Assembly: GCF_018332715.1 (NCBI RefSeq)
Contig: NZ_BOQP01000006.1
Span: 124,001-188,000 of the forward strand
Reading direction: 5' to 3'
Source: Winogradskya consettensis
GTDB taxonomy: Bacteria > Actinomycetota > Actinomycetes > Mycobacteriales > Micromonosporaceae
Length of the DNA: 64,000 nucleotides
Made by a program: the position numbers and the translations under genes
Notes under the pieces: generated by a model
Told to the model about the DNA's origin: nothing
Databases searched by the model: none
The model's input: the letters and a program-made list of their open reading frames with translations, nothing else
In this document: positions 37,396 to 44,845 of the stretch, in pieces
How positions within the stretch are numbered: the stretch's first letter is position 1
How the letters are laid out: every line of letters begins with the position of its first letter

Positions 37396-39321
37396 ATGCC
37401 TACGATCCCCCACGCCCGCCGTGCACTAGCGGTCCTGACCTGCCTCGTGGTCGCCGGCACCGGCACTGTCGCCTGCTCGGGATCGGACGGGCCCGGTGAC
37501 ACCGTCGACGCGTTCCTGCAGGGCTGGCGCAAGTCCGACCTGAGCAAGGTCGGCTTCGTCACAGCCGCCGGGGCCAAGATAGCCGCGACCGACGTCACCA
37601 CCCAGCTCAAAGCCCTCACCGGCGACCTGGCCCCGAGCCTGACCAAGCTGGAGCCCGCCGGCAAGGCGACGGAGTCGGGCAAGAACGCCACCGAGCCGAT
37701 CAACCTCGCGTGGACGCTGCCCGGCGGCGCCACCTGGGCCTACCAGAGCACCGTGCGCCTCACGAAGCAGAGCTCGGACGGCTGGCAGGTCGTCTGGGAG
37801 CCCGCCATCGTGCACACCAAACTGACCGAGGGCGACAGCCTGAAGGTGCGCGCCAAGGCGGCGGACCGCGGCGACATCCTCGACGCCGCGGGCAAACCAC
37901 TGGTCACACCCACCCCGGTGGTCACGATCGGCATCAGCCCCGAGAAAGTGACCGACCAGGCGAAGCTGCTGAAGGACCTCAACGCGGCGTTCAAGGCGAT
38001 CGGGGTCACCCTCGACGAAAAAGACCTGACCACCCGGCTCAAGAACTCCGACCCGACGGCCTTCGTGGACGTGGTCACGCTGCGACGTCCGGACTACGAC
38101 AAGGTCCGCACCAAGGTACGCACCCTGCCCGGCACGGTGTTCCGCGAGGAGAACCGCGAACTCGCGCCCACCCGCGCCTTCGCCCGCGCGCTGCTCGGCA
38201 CGGTCGACGCCGCCACCCGCGAGGATCTCGACGCCAACCCCGGCACCCTGACCCAGGGCGACATGGTCGGCCACGGCGGCCTGCAGGAACGCTACGACAC
38301 CCAGCTGCGCGGCACCGCCGCCCAGACCGTGGTCATCGCCCTCAAGACCCCCGCCGACGACGTCGACGAGACCCAGATCTTCAGCACCGACCCGGTAGCC
38401 GGAAAATCGATCAAGACCACCCTCGACGTCAACACCCAGAAAGCCGCCGACGCCGCGGTCGCCGCCGAGAAGAACGCCAGCGCCCTCGTCGCCATCAAGA
38501 TCAGCGACTCCACGATCCTGGCCGTCTCCAACGGCCCCGACGGCGGTGCGGTCAACACCGCCCTGACCGGCCAGGTCCCCCCGGGTTCAACGTTCAAAAT
38601 GGTCTCGACCCTGGGCCTGCTGGACAAAAAAGCGGTCACCCTGGACGGCAAGGTCGACTGCCCCGCCACGGTCAAGGTCAGCGGCCGCGAATTCAAGAAT
38701 TCCCATGAGATGAAGCTCGGCCAGGTCCCCTTCCGCACCGACTTCGCCAAATCCTGCAACACAGCCTTCGTCAACGTCTCCGGCAAACTCGGCGCCGACG
38801 GCCTCCAAGCCGCAGGAACAGCCCTGGGCATCGGCACCAAGTGGGACCTCGGCGTCGACGCCTTCAGCGGCAAACTCTCCCCCGCCGACACCCCCACCGA
38901 ACTCGCCGCCGCCACCTTCGGCCAGGGCGCCACCGCCGTCAGCCCCCTAGCCATGGCCGGCGCCACCGCGGCAGTAGCCCGAGGCCAGTTCAAACAGCCC
39001 AAACTCGTCCTGGACCCCGCCCCCGCCGCCGCCCTCCCGGACGGCGCCAAACTGGCCGACACCTCGATCCAGCCCCTCAAAACCATGATGCGAGAGGTCG
39101 TCACCAAAGGCACCGGCGACGCCCTCCAAAAGGTCCCCGGCGGCCCCGTCTCCGGCAAAACCGGCACGGCCGAATTCGCCGACGGCTCCGACGAGACCCA
39201 CTCCTGGTTCATCGGCTGGCAGGGCGACATCGCCTTCGCCGTCATGGTCCAGAAGGGCGGCCTCGGCTCCGAAGCCGCCGTCCCCATCGTCAACCGCTTC
39301 CTGACCACCCTCAACAAGTAG
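37396..39321 (+). CDS. MecA-N-type class B penicillin-binding lipoprotein
   Basis: 641 aa. A lipoprotein signal with Cys27 (GTVACSGSD) is followed by an NTF2-like MecA N-terminal domain (about 33-145), a dimerisation region, and a transpeptidase domain with all three active-site motifs: S398-T-F-K401, S453-C-N455 and K588-T-G590. It should cross-link peptidoglycan outside the membrane. An outer-leaflet lipid anchor instead of a transmembrane helix is as in PBP2a-like proteins. GGAAGGG precedes the ATG. This architecture is linked with low beta-lactam affinity in other species; whether that holds here is unknown. Confidence 0.93.
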   Translation: MPTIPHARRALAVLTCLVVAGTGTVACSGSDGPGDTVDAFLQGWRKSDLSKVGFVTAAGAKIAATDVTTQLKALTGDLAPSLTKLEPAGKATESGKNATEPINLAWTLPGGATWAYQSTVRLTKQSSDGWQVVWEPAIVHTKLTEGDSLKVRAKAADRGDILDAAGKPLVTPTPVVTIGISPEKVTDQAKLLKDLNAAFKAIGVTLDEKDLTTRLKNSDPTAFVDVVTLRRPDYDKVRTKVRTLPGTVFREENRELAPTRAFARALLGTVDAATREDLDANPGTLTQGDMVGHGGLQERYDTQLRGTAAQTVVIALKTPADDVDETQIFSTDPVAGKSIKTTLDVNTQKAADAAVAAEKNASALVAIKISDSTILAVSNGPDGGAVNTALTGQVPPGSTFKMVSTLGLLDKKAVTLDGKVDCPATVKVSGREFKNSHEMKLGQVPFRTDFAKSCNTAFVNVSGKLGADGLQAAGTALGIGTKWDLGVDAFSGKLSPADTPTELAAATFGQGATAVSPLAMAGATAAVARGQFKQPKLVLDPAPAAALPDGAKLADTSIQPLKTMMREVVTKGTGDALQKVPGGPVSGKTGTAEFADGSDETHSWFIGWQGDIAFAVMVQKGGLGSEAAVPIVNRFLTTLNK

Positions 39322-39326
39322 CCCCC

Positions 39327-39361
39327 ACCTCGGCCGGCCACCCGCGGTGGCCGGCCGAGGT
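39327..39361. terminator. Strong bidirectional terminator hairpin
   Basis: Perfect 16-bp stem (ACCTCGGCCGGCCACC at 39327-39342 with 39346-39361), 3-nt loop, between the convergent PBP and arginase-fusion genes. Confidence 0.9.
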
Positions 39362-39374
39362 CTGCCCGACGGGG

Positions 39375-42212
39375 TCAGGTGACGTCGGCGCGTTCGCCGG
39401 GCCCGACCTCGAAGGCCGGACGCTGAACCGGCAGGGTGAAATCCTCCACGGCCCTCGGTCGCAGCATGCCGGGCATCGTCGCCGGAAGAGGCGCAGAATC
39501 CAGCAGCGGAGCCGACCCGAGCGGCCTCAACGGCGCCTCAGCAGCATGCTCGGAAACCACATCGGCGTCCGCTTCGAACTCCGCTCCGAACTCCGCCGCC
39601 AGCTCATGGTCGGCATCATTCGGCGAGCCGACGCCGCCCTCGGGGCCGGGCACCGGCTCGGCGTGGATGTCGCTTTCCTGCTCAGCCCCAGTCCCGTGGG
39701 CAAACTCGGTCTTGTCCTCGTGGACAGTCTCGGACTCCCACTCGAAGTCAGAACCGGGCTCTACTTCGGGATCGGTCTGAGACTCCGCATCGGCCGCCGG
39801 CTCGAACTCCGACATCATCCCGAAGTCGGACCTGACCTCGGACCCGAGCGTCACCTCTGCCTCCGCGACCGGCTCAAGCTCAAAGCCCGACCCAGCCTCG
39901 GACGTCAACTCAGCCTCGGACGTCGGCTCAAGCTCAGACGTCAACTCCAGCTCGGACGTCGGCTCAAGCTCGGACGTCAACTCCGGCTCGGACGTCAACT
40001 CCGGCTCGGACGTCAACTCCGGCTCGGACGTCAACTCCGGCTCGGACGTCGGCTCAGCTTCTGCGACCGGCTCAAGCTCGGAGCCCGACTCGAGTTCGGA
40101 CGCTGCGACCGGCTCAAGCTCGGAGCCTGACTCAGGATCGGACGTCGACTCGGACGTTGCTCCCGGTTCGGACCCGCTGATCGGCTCAAGCTCGAACGCC
40201 GAGCCGGCCTCGAACGCCGTGCCGGCCGCAAAATCCGGCTCGGGCTCGAACACCGACTCGGGCTCGGCCGGCTCGGGCTCGGTGGGCGGCTCGGGCTCGG
40301 TGGCCGGCTCGGGCTCGAGGACAGGGTTGGTGTCGGCTGATGCGTCGGCGTAGACGTCGGTTAGAGACGGGTGGTCCGGATCGATGTCGTTGTGGTCGGG
40401 GCCGTCCGCGCCCGTGTGACCGATGTTGATGTGGTCGGGCTCGGCGCTGTCCGGTTCCTCGCGGTCGGGGGCAGTGTGGTCGAGCGCGTTTCCTTCGGGC
40501 TTCAGGTGTTCGAGGTCCGCGGGGTCGCGGTCGTGTTCGGCCGGTTCCATCTGATGGAGGTTGGCGGGATCGGCCTGGTCTTGGTTGGGCTCAGGCCAAT
40601 AGGCCCTGGCCGGGTCAGCACCATAGAACTCGACCCCGTCCGGATCGACCACATACGAGTCGACCCCATCCGGGTCGGCACTGTCCGGGCCGGCGCTTTC
40701 CGGGTCGGCGCTGTCCGGGTCGGCGGCGAGGTATTCGCTCGATGCGGGGGCGTCGGGGAAGTCGGCTGGAGTGGTGTCGGTGGGGAGGGGCGCGGCGGGT
40801 TCGGGATTGTCTTCGATGGCCAGGAGCGTTGTGGCGGGCAGGGCTGAATCCTGCTTCGTGCCGAACGGACCGCCGGCCGTCAGGGCTGCTGCGGCCAGGA
40901 CGACGTCATCGTCTGCTGCGTCCGCGCGGCGTTCCTGAACCGGCTCCGGTTCCTCGTCGCGGAAGTCCTCAAGCGACCCCGGCCCTTCCGAGAACAACCC
41001 CGGCCCTTCCGAGAGCGACCCCGGCCCATCTACGAGCGACCCCGGCCCATCTACGAGCGACCCGGGCCCATCTGCAAGCGACCCTGATCCCTCAGAGAGC
41101 GACCTAATCCGCCCCTCAGAGAGTGACCCCGGTCCTTCAGCAAGCACCCCCGGGCGTTCAGAGACCAGCCCGGCACTCTCGGAGAGCGACCCCGCGCCGC
41201 CCCCAGCCGTCGGCCCCGGGCGTGGCGCGGGTCCGAGCCGGCCGGGGGTCTCCGGGGTGAGGAGGTCGCGGCGGGCGGCGATCAGGTCGGGGCGGGCGTC
41301 GATCGTGTGGGCGGATTGGAGGCCGGAGACTAGGGCGGAGGTGATTTCTTCGGCGTAGGTGCCGTCGGGGTCGTAGTCGGGGTCGAAGACCGTGATTTCT
41401 ACGCCCAGGCAGTGGGGGGATTCGACCAGGGCGGCGAGGAGGATTTCGAGTTCGGGGAAGGCGATGCCGCCGGGTTCCGGGGCGTCGACGGCGGGCATGA
41501 CGGCCGGGTCGAGGACGTCGACGTCGAGGTGGACCCAGTAGCCGGCGCAGTCGGCCAGTTGTTCCTGGGCCCATTGGGCGCTTCGGGCGGCGCCTTCGGC
41601 TCGCAGGGTGGGGACCGGGCGGGTGACGATTCCGGCGGCCTGGAGGTCGAGGCGGTATTCGTCCTGGGCTCGGATGCCCATGACGACCACGTCGATGTCG
41701 CGGTAGTAGGGGCGGCGGCCTTCCATGGCGGCGAGGTCGACCTGGCCGCGACCGGTGACGAGGGCTAGGTCCTCGCCGGCGGCTGCTCCGACGTAGGAGG
41801 CGTTGCCGGGGTGGCGGAAGTCGGAGTGGCCGTCGATGAAGATGAGGCCGATGTGGCCGCCGACCGCTTCGCCGAGGCGGTGCATCGCGAGGGCTGAGCC
41901 CAGGACGATGGAGCAGTCGCCGCCGAGGATGACGGGGAATTCGCCCTGGTCGAGGATGGCGCCGATGCGGTCGGCTAGGCGGCGGGAGTAGCCGGCGATC
42001 TCGCGGGCGTGTGCCACGCCGTCGCCGGGGCGCCAGTCGCCCGGGTCGTAGCGGGGTGGGGTGAGGCAGCCGGCGTCGCGGGCGTTGAGGCGGCGGAGGA
42101 GACCCTGGTCGCGCAGGGCTCCAGGCGCTTTTGCGCAGCCGGGCACCGAGGTCGCGGTTGGTGGGCGCAGACCTAGGTTGGACGGTGCGTCGAGCACGGC
42201 TATGCGGCGCAT
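39375..42212 (-). CDS. Arginase-fold protein fused to a long acidic repeat tail
   Basis: 945 aa. Residues 1-315 are an arginase/agmatinase fold with metal motifs GGDCS (97-101), DGHSD (127-131) and HLDVDVLDP (228-236). The first motif is GGDHS in classical arginases, so one manganese ligand His is Cys100 here. Residues 316-945 are disordered and strongly acidic: a Gly-Pro-Gly-Ser-Leu heptad array (340-415), a PD/EP-rich stretch, and TSEPEL hexapeptides (720-772). No signal peptide or membrane helix. High GC third positions in this frame support real coding. It follows the thioredoxin-like gene by 31 bp on the same strand. Hydrolysis of a guanidino or related compound is possible but unproven. 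Confidence 0.85.
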   Translation of the reverse strand: MRRIAVLDAPSNLGLRPPTATSVPGCAKAPGALRDQGLLRRLNARDAGCLTPPRYDPGDWRPGDGVAHAREIAGYSRRLADRIGAILDQGEFPVILGGDCSIVLGSALAMHRLGEAVGGHIGLIFIDGHSDFRHPGNASYVGAAAGEDLALVTGRGQVDLAAMEGRRPYYRDIDVVVMGIRAQDEYRLDLQAAGIVTRPVPTLRAEGAARSAQWAQEQLADCAGYWVHLDVDVLDPAVMPAVDAPEPGGIAFPELEILLAALVESPHCLGVEITVFDPDYDPDGTYAEEITSALVSGLQSAHTIDARPDLIAARRDLLTPETPGRLGPAPRPGPTAGGGAGSLSESAGLVSERPGVLAEGPGSLSEGRIRSLSEGSGSLADGPGSLVDGPGSLVDGPGSLSEGPGLFSEGPGSLEDFRDEEPEPVQERRADAADDDVVLAAAALTAGGPFGTKQDSALPATTLLAIEDNPEPAAPLPTDTTPADFPDAPASSEYLAADPDSADPESAGPDSADPDGVDSYVVDPDGVEFYGADPARAYWPEPNQDQADPANLHQMEPAEHDRDPADLEHLKPEGNALDHTAPDREEPDSAEPDHINIGHTGADGPDHNDIDPDHPSLTDVYADASADTNPVLEPEPATEPEPPTEPEPAEPESVFEPEPDFAAGTAFEAGSAFELEPISGSEPGATSESTSDPESGSELEPVAASELESGSELEPVAEAEPTSEPELTSEPELTSEPELTSEPELTSELEPTSELELTSELEPTSEAELTSEAGSGFELEPVAEAEVTLGSEVRSDFGMMSEFEPAADAESQTDPEVEPGSDFEWESETVHEDKTEFAHGTGAEQESDIHAEPVPGPEGGVGSPNDADHELAAEFGAEFEADADVVSEHAAEAPLRPLGSAPLLDSAPLPATMPGMLRPRAVEDFTLPVQRPAFEVGPGERADVT
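39897..40049 (-). repeat. 18-bp in-frame repeats encoding TSEPEL hexapeptides
   Basis: Plus-strand unit GTCAACTCCGGCTCGGAC and close variants, about eight copies, four of them nearly identical at about 39974-40045. Encodes residues 722-772 of the arginase fusion. Confidence 0.88.
40968..41195 (-). repeat. 21-bp in-frame repeats encoding GPGSLxx heptads
   Basis: Encodes residues 340-415 of the arginase fusion; units such as GPGSLVD and GPGSLSE recur with an exact 7-residue period in the best part (41000-41080). Confidence 0.88.
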
Positions 42213-42243
42213 GGAGCCCCCGTACGAAGGTGCGAAAAGGGGT

Positions 42244-43197
42244 TTAGAAGAGCGCGCGGGCGAGCGCGCGGCGGGCTGTTGCCACCGCCGGATCGTCCGG
42301 GCCGGCGACGGCGAAGAGGCCGAGCAGGCGTTTGCGGACGGCGTCGCGTTCGTCGCCGGTGGTTCGTTTGACGAGGGCGACGAGGCGGTCGTAGGCCTCC
42401 GGGGCCTGTCCGCTGAGGACCTCGATGTCGGCGGCGAGCTGGTGGCTCTCGATGTCGTCGGGGTCGTCGGCGGCCTTGGCCATGACGGTTTCCGCGTCGA
42501 CGCCGGTGACGCGGCGGTAGAGCTCGACCTGGGCGAGGCCGGACTCCGCGGCGTGGTCCTGCGGGGACTCGGCGAGGATCTTGCGGTAGGCCGCTTCGGC
42601 CTCGTCGAGGTCGCCGGTCATCAGCGCGTCGTCGGCGGCGTCCATCCGCGGGTCCTCGGGGGCGGCGACCTCGATGCCACCGGCTTTGAGGACGGCGTCG
42701 ACGTAGCGGCGGATCTCGGGCTCGGGGATCACGCCGGGGAAGCCCTCGACGAGCTGGCCGCCCACGACCGCGATCACCGTCGGGATGCTCTGGACGCGCA
42801 GTGCCTGGGCGAGTCGCGGGTTGGCGTCCACGTCGACCTTGCCGAGCACCCAGCTGCCGCCGTATTCGACGGCGAGCTTCTCGAGCACCGGCGAGAGCTG
42901 CTTGCAGGCCTCGCTCCACTCGGCCCAGAAGTCGAGGATGACCGGGGTCGACATCGACAGCTCGAGCACCGTCGTCTGGAAATTCTCTTCGGTCACGTCG
43001 ATGACCGCGGGGCCGTGCCCAGCGCCGGGAATGGCGCCGGGAATGGCGCCGGGGACGGCGGGCTGACCGGCCGGGGCCGCACCGGTGGGCACGCGGGCGG
43101 GATCGGCGGGCCCGGCGGGCCTGGTTGCCGGGCGCAGGGCACCGAGGTCGACCGCGCCGCGGGTGAAGATCGACGGAGTGGTCCGTGGGTCGCTCAT
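42244..43197 (-). CDS. Thioredoxin/TPR co-chaperone (CnoX/YbbN-like)
   Basis: 317 aa. A Pro-rich N-terminus (1-65), a thioredoxin fold (about 68-175) and a TPR-type helical C-terminus (from DAADDALMTGDLDEAEAAYRK). The active-site position reads WAEWSEACKQL: the first Cys of CxxC is Ser, so disulfide exchange of the normal type is unlikely and a holdase-chaperone role, as known for YbbN/CnoX, is favoured. The ATG at 43197 is chosen over 43215 from the family-like MSDPR start. It probably shares an mRNA with the arginase fusion. Confidence 0.85.
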   Translation of the reverse strand: MSDPRTTPSIFTRGAVDLGALRPATRPAGPADPARVPTGAAPAGQPAVPGAIPGAIPGAGHGPAVIDVTEENFQTTVLELSMSTPVILDFWAEWSEACKQLSPVLEKLAVEYGGSWVLGKVDVDANPRLAQALRVQSIPTVIAVVGGQLVEGFPGVIPEPEIRRYVDAVLKAGGIEVAAPEDPRMDAADDALMTGDLDEAEAAYRKILAESPQDHAAESGLAQVELYRRVTGVDAETVMAKAADDPDDIESHQLAADIEVLSGQAPEAYDRLVALVKRTTGDERDAVRKRLLGLFAVAGPDDPAVATARRALARALF

Positions 43198-43261
43198 GGT
43201 TACCAAGTCTCGCACGCAGATGGGCCCATTCGCCGCGCCGCCGGGCAGGCGATATCAAGCG

Positions 43262-44185
43262 TCACACCCGACCACCAAGATCCTCTGACCGGAGGTAGTG
43301 CACACCCGTCGCGTCCTCGGAGATCTGCCACAGGCGAGCGGCCAGCAACGGGTCGTCCGCAGGGGCGGCAAGCGGGTCGAAGTGCACCCGGATGTCCTTT
43401 TTCCGCGCGGCGGGCCCGAGGAAGACCCCGGTTTGAGCGGCGGGGCTGGTGGCCGCGAACGCGAGGGCGAGCGCGCCCTGCTCGGCCGGCCGGGAGAAGA
43501 CCGCGCCGCCGAGCTTGAGGAAGGCTGTCTGCACGAGGCCCGAGGCGGTGTCGTTCATCGGCGTGGCGGCCATGCCCGGGTGCGCGAGGAAGCTGCGGAT
43601 CGGGCTCCCCACCAGGCGCAGCCGACGTTCCAGCTCGGCTCCGAACAGGAGATTCGCAACCTTCGACTTGACGTACGCCGCCCCGGGCGCGAACCCGTCC
43701 GCCGCGCTGAGGTCCTCGAAGCCGGTCCTGACCTTGATTCGCCGGTAGAGGTTGGAGCCGACCGCGACGATCCGCGGGTCGTGATCGGGCCGGAACAGGT
43801 CGAGCAGAAGCCCGGTGACGGCGAACGCGCCGAGGTGGTTCGTGGCGAAGACCCGCTCGTAGCCCTGCGGGGTCAGTTGCCGGGTCTGCGCCCCGATGCC
43901 CGCGTTGTTGATCAGCACGTCGAGGTGCCGGCCATCACGATGCATCCGGTCGCTGAACCGCCGGATCGAGTCCAGGTCGGCGACGTCGACCTCGCGGATC
44001 TCGACATCCCCGGAGGGCCGCACCGCAGCAGCCTTGGCCGTGTCGCGCACCGCCATGATCACCGTGGCACCCCGCCGGGCGAGTTCGGTCGTCAGGACGA
44101 GCCCGAGCCCGCTGCTCGCCCCAGTGATCATCACCGTACGCCCGGCCTGATCCGGCATCTCGTCATAGTTCCAGCTCACTGCCAT
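43262..44185 (-). CDS. Short-chain dehydrogenase/reductase
   Basis: 307 aa. Rossmann motif TGASSGLG near the N-terminus, NNAG, and the catalytic Tyr/Lys in AYVKSK. It resembles the retinol-dehydrogenase/WWOX-like branch of SDRs. Substrate is unknown. GGAGG lies 6 nt before the ATG at 44185; upstream frame to 44248 is excluded. It is divergent from a TetR gene, with three matching operators between them, so it is very probably the target of that repressor. Confidence 0.9.
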   Translation of the reverse strand: MAVSWNYDEMPDQAGRTVMITGASSGLGLVLTTELARRGATVIMAVRDTAKAAAVRPSGDVEIREVDVADLDSIRRFSDRMHRDGRHLDVLINNAGIGAQTRQLTPQGYERVFATNHLGAFAVTGLLLDLFRPDHDPRIVAVGSNLYRRIKVRTGFEDLSAADGFAPGAAYVKSKVANLLFGAELERRLRLVGSPIRSFLAHPGMAATPMNDTASGLVQTAFLKLGGAVFSRPAEQGALALAFAATSPAAQTGVFLGPAARKKDIRVHFDPLAAPADDPLLAARLWQISEDATGVHYLRSEDLGGRV

Positions 44186-44208
44186 GATCAACCTCCACGC
44201 ATCCATCA

Positions 44209-44289
44209 GCGGATAGATAATCCGCCACGACGAAGGCAACCGTAGCACGCAATCGGATAAGTAATCCGTTCACAGCGGATGAGATATCC
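44209..44289 (+). promoter_or_regulatory. Three phased operator palindromes in the SDR-tetR spacer
   Basis: O1 GCGGAT-AGATA-ATCCGC (44209-44225), O2 CGGAT-AAGTA-ATCCG (44254-44268), O3 GGAT-GAGAT-ATCC (44277-44289). All have a 5-nt spacer; centres are 44 and 22 bp apart, close to whole helical turns. O3 overlaps TATCCT (44285-44290), the likely -10 of tetR, O2 covers its -35 region, and O1 overlaps GATTAT on the minus strand, a possible -10 of the SDR gene. Confidence 0.85.
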
Positions 44290-44296
44290 TTGGAGG

Positions 44297-44845
44297 GTGT
44301 CGCTGCGCGCAGATTCCGCCCGGGTACGCACCCGCATGCTCACCGCCGCCCGGGACCGCATCGCGGCGGGCGACCTGGAGCTGCCGATGAACGCCATCGC
44401 CAAGGAGGCGGGCGTCGGGGTGGGCACCATGTACAGGCACTTCGCCAGCCGGGAGGCGCTGCTGGAGTCGCTGGCCGAGGAGAGCTACCGCGCCCTGGTC
44501 GACGAGGCGAAGAAGGCGGCGGAGAACCCGGACGTCGCCGAGGGGCTGACCAACCTGCTCCGCGCCGGCCTGCGCAGCCAGCTCACCGACGCCGCCCTCG
44601 CGAAGGTGCTCGCCGCGCCGACGTTCGAGTGCACCGAGACCCTGGTGCTCAGCAAGGAGCTCGGCAGGGTGTCGCTGCAGGTGATCGAGCGCGCCCGGCA
44701 GGCCGGGGTCCTGCGCCCGGACGTGACGCCGGACGACGTGCGACGCCTCACGTGCGGGGTCCAGTACGCCGTCCGCAGCGGCGGCGACCAGGATGAGGCC
44801 GCCGACCGCTATCTCGACATCATGCTGAAAGGCCTGATGGCCTAG
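44297..44845 (+). CDS. TetR-family transcriptional regulator
   Basis: 182 aa from the GTG at 44297. The helix-turn-helix is MNAIAKEAGVGVGTMYRHFASREALLESL and the C-terminal ligand domain is all-helical. The GTG is 6 nt after the -10 TATCCT, which suggests leaderless expression. An ATG at 44279 is possible but lies inside operator O3 and lacks a ribosome-binding site. It probably represses itself and the divergent SDR gene. It overlaps the convergent mutase gene by 4 bp. Confidence 0.9.
   Translation: MSLRADSARVRTRMLTAARDRIAAGDLELPMNAIAKEAGVGVGTMYRHFASREALLESLAEESYRALVDEAKKAAENPDVAEGLTNLLRAGLRSQLTDAALAKVLAAPTFECTETLVLSKELGRVSLQVIERARQAGVLRPDVTPDDVRRLTCGVQYAVRSGGDQDEAADRYLDIMLKGLMA

Noticed and set aside
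38841..40130. Plus-strand ORF with LGRQLRLGRQ repeats over the arginase tail
   Set aside because: It is the complement of the acidic repeats. The minus frame joins directly to a recognisable arginase domain and has the better third-position GC, so the plus frame is the shadow.
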